From: Cellulomonas cellasea
GTDB lineage: Bacteria > Actinomycetota > Actinomycetes > Actinomycetales > Cellulomonadaceae
NCBI RefSeq assembly: GCF_006538745.1
Contig: NZ_BJLR01000027.1
Span: 1-40,765 of the forward strand
Direction of reading: 5' to 3'
Length of the DNA: 40,765 nt
The position numbers and the translations under genes are program-made. The notes below the pieces were generated by a model. It saw only the letters and a list, made by a program, of their open reading frames with translations. It ran no database searches and was not told where the DNA came from. Positions 24,663 to 31,838 of this stretch are shown in pieces. Each line of letters begins with the position of its first letter. The first letter of the stretch is position 1.

Positions 24663-25493
24663 ATGCCCACGAACGCCCTGATCCGGACCGCCGTTGTCGC
24701 CACCGCCGTCGCCCTGTCCCTCGCCGCGTGCTCGTCCGGCGAGCCCGAGGCCGGCTCCGGGACGAGCCCCGCGACCGGTGGCGGGGACGACTCGCTGCAG
24801 CAGGTCCTCGACTCGGGGACCCTGACGGTCGGCACCGAGGGCACGTACCGCCCGTTCTCGTTCCACGAGGGAGGGTCGGGCGACCTCACCGGGTTCGACG
24901 TCGAGGTCGCGCGCGCCGTCGGCGAGGAGATGGGCGTCGAGGTCGAGTTCGAGGAGACGCAGTGGGACGCGATCTTCGCGGGCCTCGAGGCCGGGCGGTT
25001 CGACGTCATCGCGAATCAGGTCTCGATCACCCCGGAGCGCGAGGAGTCCTACACCTTCTCGACGCCGTACACGGTGTCGACCGGGGTGATCGTCGTGCCG
25101 GAGGGCGAGACCGGCATCACGTCGTTCGAGGATCTCGCGGGCAAGCGCACCGCGCAGTCGCTCACGAGCAACTGGCACACGCTCGCGGAGGAGTCCGGCG
25201 CCACGATCGAGGCCGTCGAGGGCTGGGCGCAGGCCGCTGCGCTCGTCCAGCAGGGCCGGGTCGACGCCACGATCAACGACAAGCTCACGTTCCTCGACGC
25301 GCAGCAGGAGGGCGGGGCCGAGGGCCTCGCGATCGCGGTCGAGACCGAGGAGTCCTCGCAAAGCGCGTTCGCACTGCCGAAGGGGGCCGACGCGCTCAAG
25401 GAGCGGATCGACGAGGCGCTCGCGACGCTCACGGAGGACGGCACGCTCGCCGAGATCTCCGAGAAGTACTTCGGCGAGGACGTGACGCGCTGA
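24663..25493 (+). CDS. Amino-acid ABC transporter binding lipoprotein (cystine-like)
   Basis: A 276-residue family-3 solute-binding lipoprotein. The lipobox is LAAC with Cys23. Family motifs are GTEGTYRPFSFHEG, LTGFDVEVARAVGEEMG, WDAIFAGLEAGRFDVIANQVSITPER and YTFSTPY. The segment SLTSNWHTLAEESGA with GRVDATINDKLTFLD is most like cystine-binding proteins, although other polar amino acids are possible. It is the first gene of an SBP-permease-ATPase operon. It follows the carboxylase operon by 98 bp, but nothing shows that it transports urea or guanidine. Confidence 0.92.
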   Translation: MPTNALIRTAVVATAVALSLAACSSGEPEAGSGTSPATGGGDDSLQQVLDSGTLTVGTEGTYRPFSFHEGGSGDLTGFDVEVARAVGEEMGVEVEFEETQWDAIFAGLEAGRFDVIANQVSITPEREESYTFSTPYTVSTGVIVVPEGETGITSFEDLAGKRTAQSLTSNWHTLAEESGATIEAVEGWAQAAALVQQGRVDATINDKLTFLDAQQEGGAEGLAIAVETEESSQSAFALPKGADALKERIDEALATLTEDGTLAEISEKYFGEDVTR

Positions 25494-25527
25494 CGGCGCG
25501 GCCCGGACCCGCCGCGGGGCGCGCGCC

Positions 25528-26193
25528 GTGAACGAGACGTGGGAGCTGTTCGCGTCGTCGTTCTGGCCGATCGCCTCGGGCGCGATCACGGGCACGATCC
25601 CGCTCGCGATCGTGTCGTTCGTGATCGGGCTCGTGCTCGCGCTGGTCCTGGCCCTCATGCGGCTGTCCCGGCACGCCTGGGCCGCCGGGACCGCCCGGGC
25701 GTACATCTCGCTCGTGCGCGGGACGCCGCTGCTCGTCCAGCTCTTCCTTGTGTTCTTCGGGCTGCCGTCGGTCGGCGTCGTGATCGACCCCTGGCCCAGC
25801 GCGATCGCCGCGTTCTCGATCAACGTGGGCGGCTACGCGGCAGAGGTCATCCGCGCCGCGATCCTCTCGGTGCCCAAGGGCCAGTGGGAGGCGGCGTACA
25901 TGATCGGGATGTCCCGGCGGCTCGCGCTGCGCCGGATCATCCTGCCGCAGGCGGCGCGCGTGTCCGTGCCGCCGCTCTCCAACACGTTCATCAGCCTCGT
26001 CAAGGACACGTCGCTCGCCTCGGTCGTCCTCGTCACCGAGCTGTTCCGCAACGCGCAGGAGATCGCGGCGTTCAGCGGGGAGTTCATGCTCGTGTACCTC
26101 GAGGCGGCCCTCGTCTACTGGGTCGTCTGCCTCGTGCTGTCCGCCGGGCAGACGCGGATCGAGACGCGATTGGACCGCTATGTCGCCCACTGA
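25528..26193 (+). CDS. Amino-acid ABC transporter permease
   Basis: A 221-residue HisMQ-type permease with about five membrane helices. The sequence AYISLVRGTPLLVQLFLVFFGLP and the EAA loop (GMSRRLALRRIILPQAAR) are typical, followed by SLVKDTSLASVV. It would form a homodimeric channel and couple with the ATPase. The GTG start at 25528 lies 34 bp after the binding-protein stop. The last 14 bp overlap the ATPase gene. Confidence 0.92.
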   Translation: MNETWELFASSFWPIASGAITGTIPLAIVSFVIGLVLALVLALMRLSRHAWAAGTARAYISLVRGTPLLVQLFLVFFGLPSVGVVIDPWPSAIAAFSINVGGYAAEVIRAAILSVPKGQWEAAYMIGMSRRLALRRIILPQAARVSVPPLSNTFISLVKDTSLASVVLVTELFRNAQEIAAFSGEFMLVYLEAALVYWVVCLVLSAGQTRIETRLDRYVAH

Positions 26194-26971
26194 CGGCGCC
26201 ACCTCGTCCGGGGTCGGCGAGCCGCTGCTGACCGTGCGCGGCCTGCGCAAGAGCTTCGGGGACAACACGGTGCTCCGGTCCGTCGACCTCACGGTCGAGC
26301 GCGGGCGCGTGCTCGCGCTCATCGGCCCGTCCGGGTCGGGCAAGACGACCGCGCTGCGCTGCCTCAACGGCCTCGAGACCGCCGACGGCGGCACCATCAC
26401 CGTCGGCGACGACGTCCGCCTCGACTTCGCCAGCGCTCCCTCGCCGCGTGCGCTCGCGACGCTGCGCGACTGCTCGGCGATGGTCTTCCAGCACTACAAC
26501 CTCTTCCCGCACAAGACGGTCCTCGAGAACGTGCTCGAGGGCCCTGTTGTCGTACAGCGGCGCCCGGTCGCCGACGTGACGCGCGAGGCGCTCGGGCTGC
26601 TCGAGCGTGTCGGGCTCTCCGAGAAGCGCGACGCCTACCCGTTCGAGCTGTCCGGCGGGCAGCAGCAGCGCGTCGGCATCGTCCGCGCGCTGGCCCTGCG
26701 TCCACGCCTCCTGCTGTTCGACGAGCCGACGTCCGCGCTCGACCCCGAGCTCGTCGGCGACGTGCTCGGACTCATCAAGGAGCTCGCGCTCGAGGGCTGG
26801 ACCATGGTCATCGTCACGCACGAGCTCCAGTTCGCCCGGGAGGTCGCCCACGAGGTCGCGTTCGTCGACGGCGGCACCATCGTCGAGCACGGCGACCCGG
26901 CGCAGGTGCTGCGGGCCCCGCAGCACGAGCGCACGCAGCAGTTCCTGCGCCGGCTGTTGCACCCCTTCTGA
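26180..26971 (+). CDS. Amino-acid ABC transporter ATP-binding protein
   Basis: A 263-residue ABC ATPase of the polar amino-acid family. The Walker A motif is GPSGSGKTT (49-57), the Q-loop is in VFQHYNLFPHKTVLENV, the signature is LSGGQQQR (157-164), Walker B is LLLFDEPTSALDP (177-189), and the switch His is in THELQF. The residues around 80-95 form a short insertion (DFASAPSPR) seen in several relatives. It powers uptake through the permease encoded just upstream, which it overlaps by 14 bp. Confidence 0.94.
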   Translation: MSPTDGATSSGVGEPLLTVRGLRKSFGDNTVLRSVDLTVERGRVLALIGPSGSGKTTALRCLNGLETADGGTITVGDDVRLDFASAPSPRALATLRDCSAMVFQHYNLFPHKTVLENVLEGPVVVQRRPVADVTREALGLLERVGLSEKRDAYPFELSGGQQQRVGIVRALALRPRLLLFDEPTSALDPELVGDVLGLIKELALEGWTMVIVTHELQFAREVAHEVAFVDGGTIVEHGDPAQVLRAPQHERTQQFLRRLLHPF

Positions 26972-26981
26972 GGCGGCGCGC

Positions 26982-28166
26982 GTGGAGCTCCGGGACGTCG
27001 CGCACGAGCTGTACGGGCTCGCCCCCGCCGACTTCACGGCGGCCCGCAACGCGCGCGCCAAGGAGGCCCGCGCCGCGATGGACCGGGCACTCGCGACCCG
27101 GCTGGCTGCGCTCCCCCGCCCCAGCGCCGCCGCCTGGGCGGTCAACCTGCTCGTCCGCCGCGAACCGGACCTGGTTGACCAGCTGCTCGCGATGGGCGCC
27201 GCGCTGCGGGAGGCCCAGGCGTCGCTGTCCGGGGCCGACCTGCGCGACCTGAACCGCCAGCAGCACCAGCTCCTCGTCGAGGTCCGCCGCCGCGCCGAGG
27301 CCGCGGCGCGCGACGCCGGCCACCCGGTGAGCCCGACGATCGCGCAGAACGTGCATGCGACCCTGCACGCGGCGATGGCCGACCCCGACGCGGCCGACGC
27401 CGTGCGCTCCGGGCTGCTCGTCGCGGACCTGCAGAGCACGGGCTTCGGCCCGGTGGACGTCGACGGGGCGGTGGCGCCGGTCGACGCGCCGGCGGACGGG
27501 GAGGACTCAGAGCCGGCCCCGCGGACCCGCCGCCGGGCCGACGCCGACGTCGACGAGCTCGAGGCCGCGCGGCAGCGGCGTGCGGCGGCCGGACGGGCGC
27601 CCGGGCGGTCGGGCGCGCGTACGCCTGCGGTGTCGACCGACCGGGGTCGGCGCCGTAGAGCGGAGGCCGACGGCGACGACACGCGGGCAGAAGCCGAGGC
27701 GTCAGACCCGAAGGAACGCGAACGGGCGGAGCGCGAACGGGCCGAGCAGGAGCGGGCCGAGCAGGAGCGGGCCGCCGCCGAGCAGGCGGAGCGGGAACGG
27801 GCGGAACGCGAGAGGGCCGCCGCCGAGCGGGCCGCGGAGCGCGAGCGTGCGGCGGCCGAGCGGCGCCGTCGCGCGGAGGTCGGTCGACGCCTCGCGCGTG
27901 CGGAGAAGCAGCTCGCCTCGGCCGAGCGTGCCCTCGCCGCCGCCGACAGCACCGTCGAGGACGCCGAGGGACGGCACGAGGCGACGGTCCGCGAGATCGC
28001 CGAGGCGGAGCAGCGGCTCGCCCGCCTGCGCGCGCGGCGCGCCGAGCTCGATGCGGAGGTAGGGACCGCGCGCGAGGCCGCGGACGACGCCGCCGCGGCG
28101 CGGGACGACGCGCAGGGTGAGGTCGACCGGCTCCGCGAGGAGCTCGACGACGGGTCCACGCCCTGA
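26982..28166 (+). CDS. Actinobacterial helical/coiled-coil protein of unknown function
   Basis: A 394-residue cytoplasmic protein. The N-terminal 150 residues match a common actinobacterial family with conserved features ELYGLAPADFTAARNARAKEAR and RPSAAAWAVNLLVRREP, no known function. A variable, Arg/Asp-rich linker (about 160-235) leads to a long charged coiled coil (about 240-390) built from ERERAEQERAE-type heptads, ending in DRLREELDD. The GTG at 26982 is only 11 bp after the ATPase stop, so the gene is probably in the same transcript. There is no clear ribosome binding site. A link with transport is not supported by the sequence. Confidence 0.85.
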   Translation: MELRDVAHELYGLAPADFTAARNARAKEARAAMDRALATRLAALPRPSAAAWAVNLLVRREPDLVDQLLAMGAALREAQASLSGADLRDLNRQQHQLLVEVRRRAEAAARDAGHPVSPTIAQNVHATLHAAMADPDAADAVRSGLLVADLQSTGFGPVDVDGAVAPVDAPADGEDSEPAPRTRRRADADVDELEAARQRRAAAGRAPGRSGARTPAVSTDRGRRRRAEADGDDTRAEAEASDPKERERAERERAEQERAEQERAAAEQAERERAERERAAAERAAERERAAAERRRRAEVGRRLARAEKQLASAERALAAADSTVEDAEGRHEATVREIAEAEQRLARLRARRAELDAEVGTAREAADDAAAARDDAQGEVDRLREELDDGSTP

Positions 28167-28170
28167 CGCG

Positions 28171-28188
28171 CCGAGCCCGTCAGCTCGG
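28171..28188. terminator. Short hairpin between convergent genes
   Basis: CCGAGC, loop CCGTCA, GCTCGG, located in the 37-bp gap between the coiled-coil gene and the phosphatase gene on the other strand. The stem is only 6 bp. Confidence 0.4.
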
Positions 28189-28203
28189 GGACGGCGCGAG
28201 CCG

Positions 28204-30348
28204 TCAGCCCGGCTGCGGCGTGATCTCGGGGGTGTCGGGCACGTCGGGCGGCACGACGTTCGGTCCGGCCTCCGCCGGGCGCGGCCGGTCCTGGCGGTGC
28301 AGCCGGACCGCGACGAGCGCGACGTCGTCGCCGGGACGCGACGGCAGCATGCGGCGCATGAGCTCGTCGCACAGCTCGTCGAGCCCGAGGCCCAGCGCGG
28401 CCACCTCCTCGAGCGTGTCGCGCAGCAGCGCCATGCCCTCCTTGAGCCCGCGGTCGCGCCGCTCGACGAGGCCGTCGGTGTAGAGCAGGACGGTCGCGCC
28501 GCGGTCGAGCGTGACCTCGGACTCGGTGCGCCGGGAGTCCGGGAGCACGCCGAGCAGCGGGTCGGGCCCGAGCCCGGAGAGCACGAGGACCGTGCCGTCC
28601 GGGTTGACGACCATGGGCGGCGGGTGCCCGGCGTTGGACCAGCGCACGTGCGTGACGCCCCGGGCGCGCTCGTCGTCGGTCTGCTCGATGCGCGCGACCA
28701 CGGCGGTCGCGAGCGTCCCGACCTGGAGCGTGCGCAGCGCCCGGTCGACCGTCGCCACGAGCTCGCCCGGCGCGGCGCCGGTCGCGACGGCGATCCCGCG
28801 CAGGATCGAGCGCACCTGGCCCATCGCTGCAGCGGCGGTGATGTCGTGCCCGACGATGTCGCCGATCACGAGCACCGTCGCGCCGTCCGGCTGCAGGAAC
28901 GCGTCGTACCAGTCGCCGCCGACCTTCGCGGCCTCGGCGGCCGGCTCGTAGCGCACGACGATCTGCACGTGGTCCGGCTCGGGCGGGGCCGTGAGCAGTG
29001 AGCGCTGGAGCTCCTCGGCGACCTGGCGCTGACGGCGGTAGAGGCGCGCGTTGTCGAGCGCGAGCCCGGCCCGGCCCGCGACCTCGACCGCGGTCGCGCG
29101 GTCCTCGTCGCCGATCGGACCGCGCTCCGCGCCGTTGAACAGGCTCATCGCCCCGACGGTCCGACCGCGCCCGCGCAGCGGGAGCATCGTCGCGCTCTCG
29201 GGCGCGAGGCGCGCGACGAGGTCCGCGGCCTCGCCCGGCGCGAGCACCCCGCGGATGGCCTCCGTCGCACCGTGCGGGACGTCGACGACCTCGCCGGTGC
29301 CCAGCGCCCGCAGGAGGAACGCGGAGTCCGCGAGCGCCGCGAGCCGCACCTCGGAGTACCGGGCGGCGAGCGCCCGGGTCGCCGGGTCGGCGTGCCAGGA
29401 GCCCACGTCGCGGATCCGGCGGCGCGGACCGCGGGATTCGTCGTCGTCGACGAGGGTCACCACGCACCAGTCAGCGAGCGCGGGCACGACGAGCTGCGCG
29501 AGCCGCGCCACGGCCTCCTCCGCGTCGAGGGTCTCGGCGAGGCTCGACGTGACGGCCGCGGTGAGCGCCGCCCGGGCGACCGCGGTCTCGGCGGTCGCCT
29601 GCGCGCGCCGGCGCGCGGTGATGTCGAGGAAGTAGACGGCCAGCCCGTCCGGCCCGGGCCAGGCCCGCACCTCGTACCAGGCGTCGAGCGGCGCGGGGTA
29701 GTACGCGTCGAACACCACGGCCTCGCCGGTCGCGACGGCCCCGCGGTAGCTCCGCTCGAACTCAGACCCGACGGCCGCGGGGAACAGCTCCCACAGGTCG
29801 CCGCCGAGCATCTCGTCACGCGTGCGCCCGAGCAGGCGCTCGGCCTCCGCGTTGACGTACGTGAACCGCCAGTCGAGCCCGACCGAGAAGAACGCTGTGG
29901 GGATGGCCTCGAGGATCCGCGCGACGCGCGCCTCGCCGTCGTGGCGCTCGGTCGCGTCGTAGCCCGCCCCGAGGACGCGGGCGGCGGTGCCGTCCGGGCC
30001 CGCGAGGACCCGCCCGCGCGCGACGACCCAACGCGTCGCACCGTCGTCGAGCACGACCCGGTACTGCATCTCGAAGTCGCTGCACGCGGTGATCGCCTCG
30101 GCCAGGAGGGTCTCGACCGTGGCCAGGTCGTGCGGGTGCACGCGAGCCTGGAAGCTCTGGAACGTGTGGTCGAACGTCGTCTCGTCGTGACCGAACAGCT
30201 CGAGCATCCGGGCGTCCCACCGGATCCGGCCCGTGCGCAGGTCCCAGTCGTAGGTGCCGATGCCGGCCGCCTCGATCGCGAGCTCACCGAGCAGCAGTGC
30301 CGGGTCGGGCCCCGCCTCGTCGTCCGCGCGCGCACCCTGGCTGACCAT
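28204..30348 (-). CDS. PAS-PAS-GAF-SpoIIE phosphatase
   Basis: A 714-residue sensor phosphatase without membrane segments. Domain order: PAS about 20-130 (GIGTYDWDLRTGRIRWD and MLELFGHDE), PAS about 140-250 (FSVGLDWRFTYVNAEAERLLGRTRDEMLG), GAF about 270-440, and a SpoIIE PP2C domain about 460-680 (GGDWYDAF, IGDIVGHDITAAAAMGQVRS, NAGHPPP, LYTDGLVERRD, GDDVALVAVRL). The Pro-rich tail is variable. The ATG at 30348 has GGAGG at good spacing, unlike upstream starts. It would sense redox, light or small ligands and dephosphorylate an anti-anti-sigma type target; no partner is encoded nearby. Confidence 0.9.
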   Translation of the reverse strand: MVSQGARADDEAGPDPALLLGELAIEAAGIGTYDWDLRTGRIRWDARMLELFGHDETTFDHTFQSFQARVHPHDLATVETLLAEAITACSDFEMQYRVVLDDGATRWVVARGRVLAGPDGTAARVLGAGYDATERHDGEARVARILEAIPTAFFSVGLDWRFTYVNAEAERLLGRTRDEMLGGDLWELFPAAVGSEFERSYRGAVATGEAVVFDAYYPAPLDAWYEVRAWPGPDGLAVYFLDITARRRAQATAETAVARAALTAAVTSSLAETLDAEEAVARLAQLVVPALADWCVVTLVDDDESRGPRRRIRDVGSWHADPATRALAARYSEVRLAALADSAFLLRALGTGEVVDVPHGATEAIRGVLAPGEAADLVARLAPESATMLPLRGRGRTVGAMSLFNGAERGPIGDEDRATAVEVAGRAGLALDNARLYRRQRQVAEELQRSLLTAPPEPDHVQIVVRYEPAAEAAKVGGDWYDAFLQPDGATVLVIGDIVGHDITAAAAMGQVRSILRGIAVATGAAPGELVATVDRALRTLQVGTLATAVVARIEQTDDERARGVTHVRWSNAGHPPPMVVNPDGTVLVLSGLGPDPLLGVLPDSRRTESEVTLDRGATVLLYTDGLVERRDRGLKEGMALLRDTLEEVAALGLGLDELCDELMRRMLPSRPGDDVALVAVRLHRQDRPRPAEAGPNVVPPDVPDTPEITPQPG

Positions 30349-30442
30349 CCGACCTCCTGCATGTGCGCCGGACGGTGGACCCGCAGCGTGAGCGTCCATC
30401 ATCCCCGACGATCACGCGTGCACCCGCGCACTGCGACGGACG

Positions 30443-30931
30443 TCACCCGGACGGAACGTCGGCCCCGGTGCCGGGCGACGGCTGCTGCCGGCCCGTGTCT
30501 GCCACGAGCTGGTCGAACGCCTCCCCCGCGAGCGCGTCCGTGCGCTCGACGACGCGCGCGAGCATCCGCCGTCGGGCCAGGCCGCGCCGGGCCGCGACGA
30601 GCGTGAGCGCCTGGTCGATGCGGTCGGCTCCCCGGCGCCACGCCGCGACCTGCTCGGCGAGCGCGGCGTCGTCCGGCGCGTGCGCCACGCACTCGTCCGC
30701 GAGCCTGCGGACCGTCGCGAGCGTCGCCCGCACGCGCGCCTCGGGCGAGCGCTGCTGCTGGGCGGCGGCCAGGCGTGCACGGCCCGCCTCGAGCGTGCGT
30801 TGCGCGGCTGCGGGCAGCTCGGGGTGCTGGCGGAGGAAGTCGTCGACGAGGCGCCACGTCTGCACGACGCGCGGCCACTGCTCCGTGACCGTGCGCCACG
30901 CCGAGCCCGCGAGCTCCGTCCGTCCTGCCAT
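30443..30931 (-). CDS. Helical protein of unknown function
   Basis: A 162-residue protein predicted to be almost wholly alpha-helical, Arg/Ala/Gln-rich, without signal peptide, membrane helix or known motif. There are regularly spaced Trp residues in the first 30 positions (SAWRTVTEQWPRVVQTWRLVDDF) and a later basic helix (AARRGLARRRMLARVV). The start is ATG 30931 or the adjacent GTG 30934, with GGAGAGG upstream. It precedes the PAS-GAF phosphatase gene by 95 bp on the same strand and may be co-transcribed. I do not recognise the family. Confidence 0.65.
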   Translation of the reverse strand: MAGRTELAGSAWRTVTEQWPRVVQTWRLVDDFLRQHPELPAAAQRTLEAGRARLAAAQQQRSPEARVRATLATVRRLADECVAHAPDDAALAEQVAAWRRGADRIDQALTLVAARRGLARRRMLARVVERTDALAGEAFDQLVADTGRQQPSPGTGADVPSG

Positions 30932-31091
30932 CACGCCTCTCCGTCCCTGGTCCGAGACCCGGGGCGGCCGGGGGCCGACCGGGTCGGTCCCAGAGTGCGC
31001 GAATCGGGCGCCGCGTGCACGCGCAGGCGCCGCGGGACCGCGCGCGCGACGCGCCGACGGTCGGTGTGCACGGGTCGGGCCGCGGTGGCCG

Positions 31092-31097
31092 TACGCT
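31092..31097 (+). promoter_or_regulatory. -10-like TACGCT for the small membrane protein
   Basis: TACGCT lies about 52 bp before ATG 31150, giving a leader of about 45 nt with a proper ribosome binding site. No clear -35 is seen. The remaining divergent region (30932-31149) shows no gene. Confidence 0.3.
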
Positions 31098-31149
31098 TTG
31101 TCGCAAGTGCCCGGTCGACGAGGACGGGGCCGCTCGGAGGGGGACCCTC

Positions 31150-31305
31150 ATGCACGACACGCATCCCTACACGATGTTCTCCGGCGCCGGCGAGGACCCG
31201 GCCGCGGGTGGTCGCCGGCTCGTCGTCTCCGTCGTGCTCGTGGCGGCCGTGTTCGTGGCCGGTCCCGCCGCGGTCGACGTCGTCACGGGCCTCGCCGGCC
31301 TGTAG
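31150..31305 (+). CDS. Small single-span membrane protein
   Basis: A 51-residue protein: a polar N-terminus (MHDTHPYTMFSGAGED), a basic spot (GRR) and one hydrophobic helix (about 24-46) running nearly to the C-terminus. The ATG has a GGAGGGGG ribosome binding site and the gene is followed 12 bp later by a hairpin, which supports that it is real. No homologous family is recognised. Confidence 0.6.
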   Translation: MHDTHPYTMFSGAGEDPAAGGRRLVVSVVLVAAVFVAGPAAVDVVTGLAGL

Positions 31306-31316
31306 CCGGTCGGCCC

Positions 31317-31348
31317 GGGTCCGAGCGCCGTCCGAGGCGCCGGGACCC
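31317..31348. terminator. Hairpin between the small membrane protein and LuxR genes
   Basis: GGGTCC pairs with GGACCC, and an inner GCGCC with GGCGC, separated by a 2x2 internal loop; the loop is GTCCGA. It can serve both convergent genes. Confidence 0.5.
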
Positions 31349-31404
31349 TCGCCCCTCCGGTGCGGCGCACGTCGTCGAGGACGCGCGCCACCCGGTCCTG
31401 CCGG

Positions 31405-31641
31405 TCAGCTGAGGCCGGCCGCCCGCGCCCACGCGACGGCCTCGGCCCGCGTCGAGACGCCGATCTTGCGGTAGGCGCTGCGCACCTGGGACTTCACGGT
31501 GTTGCGCGAGACCCACAGGCGCGCCGCGATCTCCTCGAGCGTGACGTCCTCCGAGAGCTCGGCCAGGACGACGCGCTCGCGCCGGGTCAGCGGCTCGGCG
31601 AGGGGGGTGATCAGGGTGCGCGTGGCCTCGATCGTGCTCAT
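31405..31641 (-). CDS. Stand-alone LuxR-type helix-turn-helix protein
   Basis: A 78-residue protein that is nothing but a GerE/LuxR DNA-binding domain: LTRRERVVLAELSEDVTLEEIAARLWVSRNTVKSQV followed by RSAYRKIGVSTRAEAVAWARAAG. There is no receiver or ligand domain, so it is probably regulated through its own synthesis or by a partner. The ATG has GGAGG at good spacing. A perfect 10-bp inverted repeat lies directly upstream and may be its own operator. Confidence 0.88.
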   Translation of the reverse strand: MSTIEATRTLITPLAEPLTRRERVVLAELSEDVTLEEIAARLWVSRNTVKSQVRSAYRKIGVSTRAEAVAWARAAGLS

Positions 31642-31659
31642 GGTGTTCCTCCGGGGGCG

Positions 31660-31685
31660 GCACGACCCGGTCCGTCGGGTCGTGC
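31660..31685. promoter_or_regulatory. 10-bp inverted repeat upstream of the LuxR-type gene
   Basis: GCACGACCCG, 6 bp, CGGGTCGTGC, perfect, beginning about 8 bp upstream of the ribosome binding site. It can be an operator (autoregulation by the LuxR-type protein) or an mRNA hairpin; it is also positioned upstream of the nearby terminator of the opposite unit and unlikely to belong to it. Confidence 0.55.
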
Positions 31686-31789
31686 TCGAGCGTCTGTCAC
31701 CCGTTGAGAGGCACCACCGCCACCGCTATGACGCGGTTTCGTGAACTTCTTCTCACCTGTTCGTGGGCGAGTCGCCCCACCCACCCTGA

Positions 31790-31819
31790 GGCGGCCGGCG
31801 GCGTGAGCCGCCGGCCGCC
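31790..31819 (-). terminator. Strong terminator of the phytase-like/GDPD gene
   Basis: GGCGGCCGGCGGC, loop GTGA, GCCGCCGGCCGCC: a perfect 13-bp stem with a tetraloop, 19 bp after the stop codon on the minus strand. Confidence 0.8.
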
Positions 31820-31838
31820 CCTGGCCGTGCCCGTGCGG

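Noticed and set aside
31736-31775. A PHO-like box near the LuxR-type gene (GTTCACG)
   Set aside because: Only one unit resembles the consensus; the adjacent 11-bp units do not match.
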